Shown here: positions 1 through 10,424 of the stretch, piece after piece
Numbering within the stretch: the first letter of the stretch is position 1
Layout of the letters: each line of letters starts with the position of its first letter
Source: Polynucleobacter sp. MWH-UH23A
Lineage (GTDB): Bacteria > Pseudomonadota > Gammaproteobacteria > Burkholderiales > Burkholderiaceae
Assembly: GCF_040409805.1 (NCBI RefSeq)
Contig: NZ_CP099572.1
Span: 930,001-994,000 of the forward strand
Direction of reading: 5' to 3'
Length of the DNA stretch: 64,000 nt
Position numbers and translations under genes: made by a program
The notes under the pieces: model-generated
The model's input: only the letters and a program-made list of their open reading frames with translations
Told to the model about the DNA's origin: nothing
Database searches by the model: none

Positions 1-1400
1 TTTCCTCTGAAAGTGGTACTCAATCGATTGGTGCCTTGGCTCATCCAATTTCAAGCACGGAAGAATTGCATCTCCTACAAAAGATAGTGCGTGGATTGGG
101 TTCCAACCAAGTTGAAACTCGCCTACGTCAAACTAACATTGCTGGCGCAGCTTCTGCTCCTTGGTTGGGTATGCCTGTAGCCAAGTTAGGCGAGCTGGAT
201 CGTGCGCTAATCATCGGCAGTTTCTTGCGTAAGGATCAGCCCATTATTGCTGCCCGACTTCGTACTGCTGCTAAGCGTGGATTGCAGGTTTCACGCATCG
301 ATGCAGGTGGTGATGACTGGTTAATTCCAGCAAATAGTGTTGTTACTGCCCCTAGCTCTTGGTTAAATTCCTTGGCTGAAGTAGCTCAAGCTATCGCAAA
401 GGCAAAGTCTGTTTCAGTTCCCGCTGGAACACCTTCAGTAACCATTTCAGCCGCGGCGCAAAAGATTGCTGATAGCTTGCTGTCTGGAACAAATACCGCA
501 GTATTGCTTGGCTCGGCTGCAACAGCTCACCCACAATCTTCCGATCTGCATGTGCTTGGACAATTTATTGCTACACAGACCGATGCCACTTTAGGTTTCT
601 TGCCTGAGGGTGGGAATGCGGTTGGCGCTTCATTGGTAAACGCTAATGGTGCTGGAGTTGATTCTGTATTATCGGGTGAGCGTCGCGCAGTGTTGTTAAT
701 GAATATCGAGCCTGATGCTGATTTGCCAAATCCAGATAAGGCACGTACTGCATTAGCAAAGTCAAATACAGTCATTGCATTAACTCCGTTTAAGTCTGCA
801 GACTTAATGGAAGTGGCCGATGTCATTTTGCCGATTACTCCATTTACTGAGACAGTTTCTACATTTGTAAACGCTGAAGGTAGAGCACAGACTATTCAGC
901 CTTCAGTAAAACCTTTAGGCGAATCACGCCCGGCATGGAAAGTATTGCGTGTGCTTGGCGGCTTGTTAGATCTTGATGGATTCCTCTACAACTTACCAGA
1001 AGAAGTTTTAGGTGAGGCATTAGGCGACAACTACTGCACTCGCTTAAATAATCAAAGTTCTAGCAATTCAGTTTCTGCAGTTGCACAAAGCTCTGGATTA
1101 GAGCGTTTGACCGATGTCAACATCTATGCAGGTGATCTCATTGTTCGTCGCGCGGCAGCTCTGCAGTTAACCAAAGATGCTAAGCGCGGTAATCAAGTTG
1201 GCTTGGGTCAGAAACTATTTGAAGAATTGAACCTCAAAGAGGGTGACGCTGTGCGCGTGTCACAGGGAACTGCCTCTGTTGATATGCCGGCGACGCTAGA
1301 GGCAAATTTAGCTGCAAATACTGTTCGAGTTTCAGCGGGCACAGCTGCCAGCTCAAAATTGGGATCTATGTTTGGTCCTGTAACCGTAACTAAGGCATAA
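1..1400 (+). CDS. nuoG: NADH-quinone oxidoreductase subunit G, C-terminal part
   Basis: This is the C-terminal part of the large iron-sulfur and molybdopterin-fold subunit of complex I, which passes electrons through its Fe-S clusters in the peripheral arm. The reading frame is open at the left edge (first full codon at base 3) and ends with TAA at 1398-1400, so the N-terminal [2Fe-2S] and [4Fe-4S] domains lie outside. The visible part has the family stretch around '[13 protein letters not shown]' followed by the molybdopterin-oxidoreductase-like fold and a short C-terminal domain. A TTG at 36 is internal, not a start. nuoH follows after 8 bases in the same operon. Identification rests on sequence pattern and on its place directly before nuoH-N. 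Confidence 0.93.
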   Translation, partial: SSESGTQSIGALAHPISSTEELHLLQKIVRGLGSNQVETRLRQTNIAGAASAPWLGMPVAKLGELDRALIIGSFLRKDQPIIAARLRTAAKRGLQVSRIDAGGDDWLIPANSVVTAPSSWLNSLAEVAQAIAKAKSVSVPAGTPSVTISAAAQKIADSLLSGTNTAVLLGSAATAHPQSSDLHVLGQFIATQTDATLGFLPEGGNAVGASLVNANGAGVDSVLSGERRAVLLMNIEPDADLPNPDKARTALAKSNTVIALTPFKSADLMEVADVILPITPFTETVSTFVNAEGRAQTIQPSVKPLGESRPAWKVLRVLGGLLDLDGFLYNLPEEVLGEALGDNYCTRLNNQSSSNSVSAVAQSSGLERLTDVNIYAGDLIVRRAAALQLTKDAKRGNQVGLGQKLFEELNLKEGDAVRVSQGTASVDMPATLEANLAANTVRVSAGTAASSKLGSMFGPVTVTKA

Positions 1401-1408
1401 GGAACAAG

Positions 1409-2482
1409 ATGGAAAATTTCTTAGACCTCGTTACAACTCAAGGTGAAGCTATTTTTGGGTCACTATGGCCATTAGTTTGGGCTTTAGTTCGCATCGTCAT
1501 CATCGTTCTACCAATGTTTGGATGTGTTGCCTATCTAACTTTGTGGGAGCGTAAATTAATTGGCTGGATGCACATTCGTCTTGGACCAAACCGTGTTGGC
1601 CCTTTAGGTTTGTTGCAGCCAATTGCTGATGCATTAAAGCTATTGATGAAGGAGATTATTTCTCCTGCTCAAGCCAGTAAGGTTTTGTATTTCATCGCAC
1701 CCGTTATGGTTATTGCGCCAGCTTTCGCAGCATGGGCGGTAATTCCTTTCCAAGCGAAGATGATGTTGGCGGACGTCAATGCTGGACTTTTATACATCAT
1801 GGCGATTTCCTCTATCGGTGTATATGGTGTCATCTTGGCTGGTTGGTCATCTAACTCGAAGTATCCATTCCTTGGTGCAATGCGTGCATCAGCGCAAATG
1901 ATTTCATATGAAATCGCCATGGGCTTTGCATTAGTGACGGTGTTATTGACATCCGGCTCTTTAAATTTAAGCGCTATTGTTGAATCTCAAGAGCATGGCT
2001 ACTTTGCTCATATGGGTCTTAATTTCTTGTCATGGAATTGGTTGCCATTACTGCCAATGTTCTTGATTTACTTCATTTCTGGTGTTGCCGAAACCAATCG
2101 TCATCCATTTGACGTGGTTGAGGGTGAGTCAGAAATTGTTGCTGGCCATATGGTTGAGTACTCTGGTATGTCTTTTGCCATGTTCTTCCTAGCTGAATAT
2201 GCCAACATGATTTTGATTGCCGCTGTTGCATCCATCATGTTCTTGGGTGGGTGGTTGCCGATAGTTGATTTGCCAATTCTGCGAGATATACCAGGCTTTT
2301 TCTGGCTGTTTGGCAAAACTTTCTTCTTGTTGTCTTGTGTTATTTGGCTGCGTGCTACATTGCCACGCTATCGCTATGACCAAATTATGCGTTTAGGCTG
2401 GAAGATCTTCATTCCAATCTCAGTATTCTGGGTAGTGGTTATCGGTGCATGGGTGGTATCCCCATGGAATATTTGGAAATAA
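1409..2482 (+). CDS. nuoH: NADH-quinone oxidoreductase subunit H
   Basis: Membrane subunit of complex I that joins the peripheral arm to the membrane arm and forms much of the quinone chamber. It has 357 residues and about eight or nine hydrophobic helices. The conserved motifs '[19 protein letters not shown]' near residue 48 and '[16 protein letters not shown]' near residue 229 are the NuoH/ND1 signatures lining the quinone site. An AAGGAACAAG Shine-Dalgarno-like stretch stands just before the ATG. It lies between nuoG and nuoI in the standard order. Length and motifs are ordinary for the family. Confidence 0.98.
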   Translation: MENFLDLVTTQGEAIFGSLWPLVWALVRIVIIVLPMFGCVAYLTLWERKLIGWMHIRLGPNRVGPLGLLQPIADALKLLMKEIISPAQASKVLYFIAPVMVIAPAFAAWAVIPFQAKMMLADVNAGLLYIMAISSIGVYGVILAGWSSNSKYPFLGAMRASAQMISYEIAMGFALVTVLLTSGSLNLSAIVESQEHGYFAHMGLNFLSWNWLPLLPMFLIYFISGVAETNRHPFDVVEGESEIVAGHMVEYSGMSFAMFFLAEYANMILIAAVASIMFLGGWLPIVDLPILRDIPGFFWLFGKTFFLLSCVIWLRATLPRYRYDQIMRLGWKIFIPISVFWVVVIGAWVVSPWNIWK

Positions 2483-2493
2483 GTTGATCAATC

Positions 2494-2985
2494 ATGTTTA
2501 AGAAAATTTCCCAATTCCTCGATAGCTTGATGTTGAAAGACATCCTAACCGGCATGTCAATTACCGGTCGTTATCTCTTTAAACCAAAAATTACTGTTCA
2601 ATACCCAGACGAAAAGACTCCATTGTCAAATCGTTTCCGCGGACTGCATGCATTGCGTCGCTACGAAAATGGTGAGGAGCGTTGCATTGGTTGCAAATTA
2701 TGTGAAGCAGTCTGCCCAGCCTATGCAATTACGATCGAGACGGCGGAGCGTGATGATGGAACCCGTCGTACTACACGCTATGACATCGATTTAACTAAGT
2801 GTATTTTCTGTGGATTCTGTGAAGAGGCTTGCCCAGTAGACGCAATTGTTGAGACCAATATTTTTGAATATTTTGGCGATAAGCGTGGTGACTTGTACTT
2901 CACCAAAGAGATGCTTTTGGCTGTAGGCGATAAGTATGAAAAAGATATTGCCGCTAACCGCGCTATTGATGCGCCTTATCGTTAA
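2494..2985 (+). CDS. nuoI: NADH-quinone oxidoreductase subunit I
   Basis: Peripheral-arm ferredoxin-like subunit carrying clusters N6a and N6b, which hand electrons toward N2 and quinone. It has 163 residues with two complete 8Fe ferredoxin motifs: Cys 64, 67, 70, 74 ('[12 protein letters not shown]') and Cys 103, 106, 109, 113 ('[12 protein letters not shown]'). The N-terminal amphipathic part, around residues 1-30, is the expected membrane-facing anchor. The start follows nuoH by 11 bases. Nothing is missing from the cluster ligands. Confidence 0.98.
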   Translation: MFKKISQFLDSLMLKDILTGMSITGRYLFKPKITVQYPDEKTPLSNRFRGLHALRRYENGEERCIGCKLCEAVCPAYAITIETAERDDGTRRTTRYDIDLTKCIFCGFCEEACPVDAIVETNIFEYFGDKRGDLYFTKEMLLAVGDKYEKDIAANRAIDAPYR

Positions 2986-3006
2986 TCGAATCGAGCAAAA
3001 GACACT

Positions 3007-3654
3007 ATGACATTCGATCCATCCACTTTATTTGCCATGTTTTTTTATGGCTTTGCTGGTTTGCTAGTGATTTCTGCCTTGCGCGTGATTACAGCTCGCA
3101 ATCCTGTTCACGCTGCCTTATTTTTAGTTCTAGCATTTTTCTGCGCCTCTGGAATCTGGATGTTGCTTAAGGCTGAGTTTTTGAGCCTAGCATTAATTTT
3201 GGTTTATGTTGGTGCGGTAATGGTTTTGTTCCTCTTCGTTGTGATGATGTTGGACCTGGATTTAGAGCATTTACGTCGTGACTTCAAAAAATTCCTTCCT
3301 ATCGCATTCTTGATGGGTGCCGTGATTGTTCTTGAGCTATCTATCGTCATCATCAGAAGTTTCATCGGTACTAATGCGCCAGTTCAGTTGATGCCCGAAG
3401 AAGTAATGGCAAGCAATACACAAGCTCTGGGTATGTTGATTTTTGGTGACTACGTATATGCGTTTGAGGTTGCTGGCGTTATTTTGTTAGTGGCTATCAT
3501 CGCTGCAGTTGCTCTGACTTTGCGTAATCGTAAAGATTCGAAGTCACAAAACATTCATGATCAGGTAAATGTAGTTGCTGCAGACCGTATGAAAATCGTC
3601 AAGATGGATGCCGATATGAATGCTAAGCAAGATGCTAGAGGAGAAAAGAAATGA
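3007..3654 (+). CDS. nuoJ: NADH-quinone oxidoreductase subunit J
   Basis: Membrane subunit of complex I next to NuoH and NuoK, with a role in coupling and proton translocation. It has 215 residues with five predicted transmembrane helices in roughly the first 175, including the conserved '[21 protein letters not shown]' region near 60-80 (third helix with its pi-bulge in the family). The last 40 residues form a charged tail, which is normal for betaproteobacterial NuoJ. The stop overlaps the nuoK start by 4 bases (ATGA), which suggests translational coupling. Confidence 0.97.
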   Translation: MTFDPSTLFAMFFYGFAGLLVISALRVITARNPVHAALFLVLAFFCASGIWMLLKAEFLSLALILVYVGAVMVLFLFVVMMLDLDLEHLRRDFKKFLPIAFLMGAVIVLELSIVIIRSFIGTNAPVQLMPEEVMASNTQALGMLIFGDYVYAFEVAGVILLVAIIAAVALTLRNRKDSKSQNIHDQVNVVAADRMKIVKMDADMNAKQDARGEKK

Positions 3655-3959
3655 CGATTACTCTAGCTCATTATTTGGTGTTGAGCGCCATTCTGTTTGC
3701 CACCAGTGTGATTGGTATTTTCTTAAATCGTAAGAATGTGATCGTATTGCTAATGGCAATTGAGCTGATGTTGTTATCAGTCAACATGAATTTTGTAGCC
3801 TTTTCTCACTATTTGGGAGATATGGCTGGTCAGGTATTCGTATTCTTTATTTTGACTGTGGCTGCTGCTGAAGCGGCGATCGGCTTAGCAATCTTAGTTG
3901 TGCTCTTCCGTAAGGTTGACACAATTAATGCTGAAGATCTAGACCACTTAAAAGGCTAG
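3651..3959 (+). CDS. nuoK: NADH-quinone oxidoreductase subunit K
   Basis: Small membrane subunit of complex I, 102 residues with three transmembrane helices, homologous to MrpC. Buried glutamates expected in the second and third helices are visible ('[16 protein letters not shown]' and '[13 protein letters not shown]'). They belong to the proton path shared with NuoJ. It begins inside the nuoJ stop (ATGA overlap), and a strong AGGAG lies just upstream within the nuoJ 3' end. nuoL starts 2 bases after its stop. Length is standard. Confidence 0.98.
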   Translation: MTITLAHYLVLSAILFATSVIGIFLNRKNVIVLLMAIELMLLSVNMNFVAFSHYLGDMAGQVFVFFILTVAAAEAAIGLAILVVLFRKVDTINAEDLDHLKG

Positions 3960-3961
3960 TC

Positions 3962-6016
3962 ATGCAATTAACCTTAACGATTCCTGTTCTCTGCGCAATT
4001 CCATTGGCGCCATTATTTGGCTCCATGATTGCTGGTTTCTTTGGCACTAAATTAGGCGGCAACCGAATTGGTCATGGCGCTTGCCAGTTTGTAACAATTT
4101 TGGGTGTGGCGATTGCTTTCGCCTTGTCATGCAATGTATTAGCTCAGGTGATGGACGGCTTTTATTTCAATGGCACTGTTTATCACTGGATGCAGTTAGG
4201 CGAACTTAATTTAGATATTGGTTTCTTAATTGATCCATTGACGGCAACCATGATGTGCGTAGTGACATTCGTATCATTAATGGTGCATGTCTACACAATT
4301 GGTTACATGCATGGCGAAGAAGGGTACAACCGTTTCTTCTCATATATTTCCTTATTCACCTTCGCCATGTTGATGCTGGTGATGAGCAATAATTTATTGC
4401 AACTCTTCTTCGGATGGGAAGCGGTGGGTGTCGTTTCCTATTTATTGATTGGCTTTTACTTCGAGCGTCAGTCTGCTGTTTTTGCAAACATGAAGGCTTT
4501 CTTGGTCAATCGTGTTGGCGACTTTGGCTTCATTCTGGGTATTGGTTTGCTGCTTGCAAGCACAGGCTCTATGCAATATGACGTCATCTTTTCGCAGAAC
4601 GCTGCATTAGCCGCACAAACATTACCTGGCACTGGCTGGAATCTCTTAACTGTTGCATGTATTTGTTTATTCATTGGTGCAATGGGTAAGTCTGCGCAAT
4701 TTCCATTGCACGTTTGGCTTCCAGACTCGATGGAAGGTCCAACCCCAATTTCCGCATTGATTCACGCAGCAACTATGGTTACAGCCGGTATCTTCATGGT
4801 GTCACGCATGTCACCTTTGTTTGAGCTTTCTGATGTTGCTCTTAGCTTCATCTTGGTGATTGGTTCTATCACGGCACTGTTTATGGGATTCTTGGGAATC
4901 GTGCAAAACGATATCAAGCGCGTTGTTGCGTATTCCACGCTTTCACAGTTGGGCTACATGACAGTTGCACTTGGCGTGTCTGCTTACCCAGTTGCAATAT
5001 TCCATTTAATGACCCATGCATTCTTTAAAGCCTTGTTATTCCTTGCAGCGGGTAGTGTAATTTTGGGTATGCACCATGAGCAGGACATGCGCAAAATGGG
5101 TGGTCTGTGGAAATACATGCCAATTACTTGCCTCATGATGCTACTTGGTAACTTAGCCTTAATTGGTACGCCATTCTTCTCAGGCTTCTATTCAAAAGAT
5201 TCGATTATTGAAGCAGTGGCGGCTAGCCATATTCCGGGATCTGGCTTTGCATACTTTGCGGTGATGGCCAGCGTATTTGTTACGGCCTTGTATTCATTCC
5301 GCCTCTATTTCTGGGTATTTCATGGCAAAGCACGTTGGGGTCATGCAGATTCTCATGACCATCACCATGCTCATGCGGAGCAGGGTGATGACCACGCTCA
5401 CCACGGTTTAGCCCCTGGAGAGAAACCACATGAGTCACCATTGGTCGTCACATTGCCTCTCATTTTATTGGCAATCCCATCAGTGATTATTGGTTTCTAT
5501 ACCATTACTCCGTTGCTGTTCGGAACATACTTTGGCGATTCGATCTTTATTGATCTCGCGCGTCACCCAGTCATGAAAGAGCTCGCAGAAGAATTCCATG
5601 GCCCAGTCGCTATGGCTATTCATGCATTTACTTCCCCTGTATTAGGGTTAGTTATATTGGGTGTGCTGACTGCAGCTATCGGCTATTTATGGGCTCCTAG
5701 CATGCCTGCTAAGTTTGCTCAGACTTTTGCGCCAGTCAAAAAGCTTTTTGATAACAAGTACTACTTGGACGATTTAAATCAAGCGGTATTTGCCAAAGGT
5801 CTTATTTGGATTGGCGGAATTCTATGGCACCGTGGTGATCAAAAGGTCATTGATGGCTTCTTGGTAAATGGGAGTGCTCATACTGTAGGGCGCTTTGCCG
5901 GAGTCATTCGCCATTTGCAATCTGGTTATGTTTATCACTATGCCTTCGCAATGATTGCGGGCTTAGCGGTATTACTAGCCTGGGTTTTATATGCTTACCT
6001 GCCTTTTGTTCGCTAG
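3962..6016 (+). CDS. nuoL: NADH-quinone oxidoreductase subunit L
   Basis: Distal antiporter-like proton-pumping subunit of complex I, homologous to MrpA. It has 684 residues and a long series of hydrophobic helices, with the C-terminal lateral helix expected in this subunit. Antiporter signatures are visible, including 'FFGWEAVGVVSYLLIGFYF' (conserved Glu), 'GKSAQFPLHVWLPDSMEGPTP' (conserved Lys) and 'THAFFKALLFLAAGS'. Between about residues 461 and 490 there is a histidine-rich loop with many His and Asp in clusters; similar His-rich loops occur in other betaproteobacterial NuoL. It sits between nuoK and nuoM. Confidence 0.98.
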   Translation: MQLTLTIPVLCAIPLAPLFGSMIAGFFGTKLGGNRIGHGACQFVTILGVAIAFALSCNVLAQVMDGFYFNGTVYHWMQLGELNLDIGFLIDPLTATMMCVVTFVSLMVHVYTIGYMHGEEGYNRFFSYISLFTFAMLMLVMSNNLLQLFFGWEAVGVVSYLLIGFYFERQSAVFANMKAFLVNRVGDFGFILGIGLLLASTGSMQYDVIFSQNAALAAQTLPGTGWNLLTVACICLFIGAMGKSAQFPLHVWLPDSMEGPTPISALIHAATMVTAGIFMVSRMSPLFELSDVALSFILVIGSITALFMGFLGIVQNDIKRVVAYSTLSQLGYMTVALGVSAYPVAIFHLMTHAFFKALLFLAAGSVILGMHHEQDMRKMGGLWKYMPITCLMMLLGNLALIGTPFFSGFYSKDSIIEAVAASHIPGSGFAYFAVMASVFVTALYSFRLYFWVFHGKARWGHADSHDHHHAHAEQGDDHAHHGLAPGEKPHESPLVVTLPLILLAIPSVIIGFYTITPLLFGTYFGDSIFIDLARHPVMKELAEEFHGPVAMAIHAFTSPVLGLVILGVLTAAIGYLWAPSMPAKFAQTFAPVKKLFDNKYYLDDLNQAVFAKGLIWIGGILWHRGDQKVIDGFLVNGSAHTVGRFAGVIRHLQSGYVYHYAFAMIAGLAVLLAWVLYAYLPFVR

Positions 6017-6040
6017 GCCTTTGTTATTTAAGTAGCCACT

Positions 6041-7507
6041 ATGATTCTTTCTTACGCCATCTGGACCCCAATCATTTTTGGACTCATTATTTTATTTTAT
6101 GGGTCTGAGAAGCCATCTGCTGGAGTGCGTTGGCTAGCGCTTGTTGGCTCGATTATCGGATTTATCGCAACTCTGCCATTAGTTATCAATTTTGATATCG
6201 CTAATCCTGGTATGCAGTTTGTAGAAAAGATTAGCTGGATTCCTCGTTACGATATTAACTATTACTTAGGTATTGATGGTATTTCAGTGTGGTTCATCGT
6301 ATTAACCGCTTTCATCAATATTTTTGTTGTAATCGCTGCTTGGGAAGTGATTGATACCAAGGTGTCTCAATACATGGCATCTTTCATGATCCTTTCTGGA
6401 TTGATGATCGGTGTATTTGCTGCATTAGATGCATTGTTGTTCTATGTGTTCTTTGAGGCAACACTGATTCCGATGTACATCATCATCGGCGTATGGGGTG
6501 GACATAACCGTATCTACGCTGCATTTAAGTTCTTCTTATATACCCTGTTGGGATCCTTGCTGACTTTGGTTGCGATGCTGTATCTCTATAACGTCACCAA
6601 TACCTTTGATATCTTGGCTTGGCAAAATGCACGCCTTGATATTGTTGAGCAAATTTTGTTGTTTGCCGCTTTCTTTATGGCATTTGCTGTCAAAGTGCCG
6701 ATGTGGCCTTTACACACATGGTTACCAGACGTGCACGTTGAAGCACCAACTGGTGGCTCTGTGGTTTTGGCGGCAATTATGTTGAAGCTTGGTGCATATG
6801 GATTTTTGCGCTTCTCATTGCCAATTGCACCAGATGCAAGCCAATATCTAGGGCCCTTTGTTATTTTCCTATCACTAGTTGCGGTGATTTATGTTGGCGC
6901 AGTAGCTTTAGTGCAAAAGGATATGAAGAAACTGGTTGCTTACTCATCAGTAGCGCATATGGGCTTTGTTACTCTCGGTTTCTTCCTCTTTAGTCCTCTG
7001 GGCATTGAGGGTGGCATCGTGCAAATGATTTCACATGGTTTCGTGGCGGGCGCAATGTTCTTGTCTATTGGCGTGCTCTATGACCGCATGCATACCCGTC
7101 AAATTGCTGATTACGGTGGCGTAGTGCATCGCATGCCAGCATTTACTGCATTTGCAGTACTGATGGCAATGGCCAATTGTGGATTACCAGCCACCTCCGG
7201 TTTTGTGGGTGAGTTTATGGTGATTTTGGCTGCTGTGGATTATGACTTTGTGATTGGTATCTTAGCGGCAACAGCATTGATTCTGGGCGCTGCTTATTCC
7301 CTGTGGATGGTCAAGCGCGTATTCTTTGGCGCTGTTCATAATGCGCACGTTGAAGAGTTGAAAGATCTCAATGCTCGTGAATATTTCATGATGACTGTAC
7401 TAACAATTTGCGTTATTGGTATGGGTGTTTATCCAAAACCATTTACTGACATCATTCATCCAGCTGTAATTAATCTGCTGCAGCACGTTGCTGTTAGCAA
7501 ACTCTGA
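6041..7507 (+). CDS. nuoM: NADH-quinone oxidoreductase subunit M
   Basis: Second antiporter-like proton-pumping subunit of complex I, homologous to MrpD. It has 488 residues and about 14 hydrophobic helices. Typical motifs are visible: 'FFEATLIPMYIIIGVWGG' with the functional Glu, 'KVPMWPLHTWLPDVHVEAP' with Lys, and 'SHGFVAGAMFLSIGVLYDR'. No clear Shine-Dalgarno precedes the ATG, and translation probably continues from nuoL, 24 bases upstream. Length and motifs are ordinary. Confidence 0.98.
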   Translation: MILSYAIWTPIIFGLIILFYGSEKPSAGVRWLALVGSIIGFIATLPLVINFDIANPGMQFVEKISWIPRYDINYYLGIDGISVWFIVLTAFINIFVVIAAWEVIDTKVSQYMASFMILSGLMIGVFAALDALLFYVFFEATLIPMYIIIGVWGGHNRIYAAFKFFLYTLLGSLLTLVAMLYLYNVTNTFDILAWQNARLDIVEQILLFAAFFMAFAVKVPMWPLHTWLPDVHVEAPTGGSVVLAAIMLKLGAYGFLRFSLPIAPDASQYLGPFVIFLSLVAVIYVGAVALVQKDMKKLVAYSSVAHMGFVTLGFFLFSPLGIEGGIVQMISHGFVAGAMFLSIGVLYDRMHTRQIADYGGVVHRMPAFTAFAVLMAMANCGLPATSGFVGEFMVILAAVDYDFVIGILAATALILGAAYSLWMVKRVFFGAVHNAHVEELKDLNAREYFMMTVLTICVIGMGVYPKPFTDIIHPAVINLLQHVAVSKL

Positions 7508-7517
7508 GTAAAAGCAA

Positions 7518-9017
7518 ATGCAAGCATTCGATCTATACGCCGTCCTGCCGGAACTCGTTTTACTACTTGCTGCTTGCGTACTGCTTGTAGCTAGTGTTTA
7601 TGTCCGTGAAAAGGTAAAGTCTGTACCAGGGGTAGAGCAAGATATATTTCATACCCCGCGCGGTGTAGGTTTTGTTTACTTCTTCTCATTAATTCTTTTG
7701 GGCTACCTCTTTTTGGCATTCATTGGTCGTTTAAATGATGTTTCCTTGGTTGCCATGAATGGATTATTCCAATCAGACTCACTATCCAACTTGCTTAAAG
7801 CATGTTCATGCGGAGCGGTGTTTGTAAGCTTAGTTTATTCAAAGCAGTATTTATCAGATCGCGCTTTATTCCGCCCTGATTTTATTGTTCTAGTCTTATT
7901 GGCTTTGTTGGGTCAATTTGTTTTGATTTCTGGAGCAAATTTATTAACTCTTTATCTTGGTCTGGAGTTGATGGCTCTGCCAATGTATGCGCTGGTAGCA
8001 ATGCGACATAGTAGCGAGAAGAGTGTTGAAGCGGGCATCAAGTACTTCATTCTGGGTGCTTTGGCTTCTGGTTTCTTGTTATACGGCATGTCTATGCTCT
8101 ATGGTGTTACAGGCTCACTAGACCTTATTGAGATCTTTAAAACAGTTGCAGACCCACGTGTAAACCACTTGGTAATGGCATTTGGCTTAGTGTTTATCGT
8201 AGCTGGCTTGGCCTTTAAGCTTGGCGTGGTGCCATTTCATATGTGGGTTCCTGATGTTTATCAAGGCGCCCCAACAGCGGTTACGCTGATGATTGCTGCT
8301 GCTCCTAAGCTGGCTGCTTTTGCTTTGGTATTCCGATTGCTAGTAAATACCTTATTGCCGTTAATGGGCGACTGGCAGCCAATGTTAGTACTATTAGCGA
8401 TTCTTTCATTGGTTGTCGGGAACGTGACAGCGATCGCGCAAACCAATGTAAAGCGCATGCTGGCTTATTCGGCTATTGCGCAAATGGGCTTTGTCTTGCT
8501 TGGCATGTTGTCCGTATTTGATGATCATGCCTTTAGTGCATCTATGTTTTATGCCATTACTTATGTTTTAACAACGTTGGGCACCTTCGGTCTCTTGATG
8601 GTGTTATCTTGCAAGGGGTATGACTGCGAAACATTGGAGGGGCTAAAGGGATTGAATAAGAAACACCCTTGGTTTGCCTTCATTGGTTTAGTAATGATGT
8701 TCTCATTGGCGGGTATACCGCCAACAGTTGGATTTGCAGCCAAATTAGGCGTATTAGAAGCATTGGTAGATGCAGAGCATACTTTCTTGGCGATTATTGC
8801 CGTAATCGCCTCATTGATTGGTGCTTTCTACTACCTTAGGGTTGTTAAGGTAATGTATTTCGATGAGCCAGCTCATGAGCAAAGCGTGTCTGGATCAGGC
8901 TTTGCAAAGGGGATATTGAGTTTGAATACCGTTCTTGTGCTGGCTATTGGTATTGTTCCAGCAAGCTTGATGAGTATTTGCTTGGACGCAATGCGCCGTA
9001 CCTTGCTTGGCTCATAG
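7518..9017 (+). CDS. nuoN: NADH-quinone oxidoreductase subunit N
   Basis: Third antiporter-like proton-pumping subunit of complex I. It has 499 residues and about 14 hydrophobic helices. Family motifs include '[18 protein letters not shown]' (functional Glu), '[20 protein letters not shown]' (Lys) and '[18 protein letters not shown]'. It is the last gene of the nuo operon, with an intrinsic terminator about 20 bases downstream. The DUF2818 gene that often follows nuoN in Burkholderiales is not seen here. Confidence 0.98.
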   Translation: MQAFDLYAVLPELVLLLAACVLLVASVYVREKVKSVPGVEQDIFHTPRGVGFVYFFSLILLGYLFLAFIGRLNDVSLVAMNGLFQSDSLSNLLKACSCGAVFVSLVYSKQYLSDRALFRPDFIVLVLLALLGQFVLISGANLLTLYLGLELMALPMYALVAMRHSSEKSVEAGIKYFILGALASGFLLYGMSMLYGVTGSLDLIEIFKTVADPRVNHLVMAFGLVFIVAGLAFKLGVVPFHMWVPDVYQGAPTAVTLMIAAAPKLAAFALVFRLLVNTLLPLMGDWQPMLVLLAILSLVVGNVTAIAQTNVKRMLAYSAIAQMGFVLLGMLSVFDDHAFSASMFYAITYVLTTLGTFGLLMVLSCKGYDCETLEGLKGLNKKHPWFAFIGLVMMFSLAGIPPTVGFAAKLGVLEALVDAEHTFLAIIAVIASLIGAFYYLRVVKVMYFDEPAHEQSVSGSGFAKGILSLNTVLVLAIGIVPASLMSICLDAMRRTLLGS

Positions 9018-9037
9018 AGTATGAATGCATTGTTTAT

Positions 9038-9068
9038 AAAGGCTCCCGAGGGGGCCTTTATTATTTTC
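9038..9068 (+). terminator. Intrinsic terminator of the nuo operon
   Basis: The stem AAAGGCTCC / GGGGCCTTT (9038-9046 with 9051-9059) closes over a four-base loop and is followed by an AT-rich, T-rich run. It sits 20 bases after the nuoN stop. No gene is visible in the remaining bases before 9177. Confidence 0.8.
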
Positions 9069-9176
9069 TATTCGCCATAATAAATCCGACATAATCGCGT
9101 CATGGGAAATTGCTATGCTGTGATGATAGAACGTATTAATGCGAATCAATTTGACTGCATGATTTGGTGAAATAAG

Positions 9177-9776
9177 ATGACTGAAAAAACCTTTGATGAT
9201 TTACCTATCGGCGATATGCATTTGCGTGAAGATCGGATCGATGGTGTGGATGTATACGGCGGCATCTTTTTGAATATGAAGCGCGATCAAGTGAGATTGC
9301 CAGATGGCAAGACTGCTTTGCGTGAGTATTTAACTCATCCTGGTGCCGTGGCAGTTGTAGCAATCTTAGATGACGACAGAATTTTGCTTGAGCGCCAATA
9401 TCGTTATCCCGTTGCTAAGGCTTGTATTGAAATCCCTGCTGGAAAATTAGAGCCTGGTGAAGATCCGTTGTGGTGTGCCCAACGTGAACTAGAGGAGGAG
9501 ACTGGCTATACCGCGGCTAAATGGAGTTATATCCGTCGTATTCATCCTGTGATTTCTTATTCGACTGAATTTATCGATATATATCTCGCCGAGGATTTAT
9601 CTCCAGGCAGAAGCAGATTGGATGCCGAGGAGTTTTTGGATGTCTTTGCAGCGCCTTTAGAGCAGTTGCTTGGATGGGTTGAGTCTGGTGAGATTACCGA
9701 TGTAAAAACTTCTATTTCTGCATACTGGTTAGACCGGTATCGCAGAGGCTTTATTCAGGCTAAGCCAGTTTCTTAG
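9177..9776 (+). CDS. Nudix hydrolase, ADP-ribose pyrophosphatase type
   Basis: Probable cytosolic pyrophosphatase cleaving ADP-ribose or related nucleoside diphosphate derivatives. It has 199 residues. The Nudix box spans residues 89-111 and matches the GX5EX7REUXEEXGU pattern, ending in 'RELEEETGY'. The N-terminal half contains the beta-strand domain seen in the NudF/ADPRase subfamily, and 'GAVAVVAILDDDRILLERQYR' precedes the box at about 56-76. It is the first gene after the nuo terminator. The substrate is inferred from subfamily resemblance only. Confidence 0.88.
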   Translation: MTEKTFDDLPIGDMHLREDRIDGVDVYGGIFLNMKRDQVRLPDGKTALREYLTHPGAVAVVAILDDDRILLERQYRYPVAKACIEIPAGKLEPGEDPLWCAQRELEEETGYTAAKWSYIRRIHPVISYSTEFIDIYLAEDLSPGRSRLDAEEFLDVFAAPLEQLLGWVESGEITDVKTSISAYWLDRYRRGFIQAKPVS

Positions 9777-9795
9777 GGCGTTTTATGGGTAAATT

Positions 9796-9838
9796 CAATT
9801 CCTATTAAAATAGGAGTATTGATTTTGGTATTTTTGTC
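9796..9838 (+). terminator. Hairpin after the Nudix gene, possible terminator
   Basis: A perfect inverted repeat TCCTATT/AATAGGA (9800-9806 with 9809-9815) is extended by CAAT/ATTG and followed by a T-rich stretch. It lies between the Nudix gene and the DUF1178 gene. The loop is very short, so the inner pairs would open. It may be a terminator or a leader hairpin. Confidence 0.45.
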
Positions 9839-9852
9839 CCCATTTAGCTCTT

Positions 9853-10341
9853 ATGAAAGTCTATAACCTCGCTTGCCCTTTAGATCATCGTTTTGAAGGA
9901 TGGTTTGCCTCTGAAGAGGATTGTCTCGCTCAGCAGGACAAGGGTATGCTCGCCTGTCCTGTGTGTGACAGCACAGAAATAAGCCGCATGCCATCGGCCC
10001 CTCATATTGCAAAATCTTCTAATACAGTTGTTGGCGTTTCTGAGGATGTCAACGCAAATGTAGGATCTGGTGAAGTTGTTGCCTTAACAGGTAATGACCA
10101 TTCCCAGCTAGAAGCTCAGGTTCAAGCAGCCTTTTTAAATGGAATGCGAGAGCTGATGGGTAAGTCGGAGGATGTCGGCACCGCGTTTGCTGAGGAGGCT
10201 AGAAAGATTCATTACAAGGAAGCTCCAGAACGCAGCATTCGAGGTCAAACAACTTTAGATGAGGCTGAGTCTTTAAGGGAGGAGGGCATTGAAGTGTTGG
10301 CTGTGCCGATTATTCCTGCTTTTAAAAATACACTACAGTAA
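9853..10341 (+). CDS. DUF1178 family protein
   Basis: Protein of unknown function, 162 residues. The N-terminus carries four cysteines (8, 24, 35 and 38, the last two as 'CPVC') that look like a small zinc ribbon. The rest is a mostly helical, acidic segment ending with 'EVLAVPIIPAF', a typical DUF1178 end. No signal peptide or membrane helix is seen. It follows the Nudix gene, with a hairpin between them, and converges on mmsA. No function is claimed. Confidence 0.85.
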   Translation: MKVYNLACPLDHRFEGWFASEEDCLAQQDKGMLACPVCDSTEISRMPSAPHIAKSSNTVVGVSEDVNANVGSGEVVALTGNDHSQLEAQVQAAFLNGMRELMGKSEDVGTAFAEEARKIHYKEAPERSIRGQTTLDEAESLREEGIEVLAVPIIPAFKNTLQ

Positions 10342-10360
10342 TTACATCTGATTCCCAAAG

Positions 10361-10390
10361 AAAATAGCGATCTGTAGATCGCCATTTTTT
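10361..10390. terminator. Bidirectional terminator between DUF1178 gene and mmsA
   Basis: The hairpin GCGATC-TGTA-GATCGC (10367-10382) is flanked by an A run on the left and a run of six T on the right. It can end transcription of the DUF1178 gene on the + strand and of mmsA on the - strand. Confidence 0.75.
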
Positions 10391-10424
10391 ATTGCTTTGC
10401 TTCCAAGATTAGAAGCGATGCCCG

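Noticed and set aside
5341-5430. His-rich stretch in NuoL as a metal-binding novelty
   Set aside because: Similar His-rich loops occur in other betaproteobacterial NuoL proteins; it is not specific to this window.
9018-9176. A DUF2818 gene after nuoN
   Set aside because: The 159-base gap has a terminator and no reading frame with the expected membrane helices.
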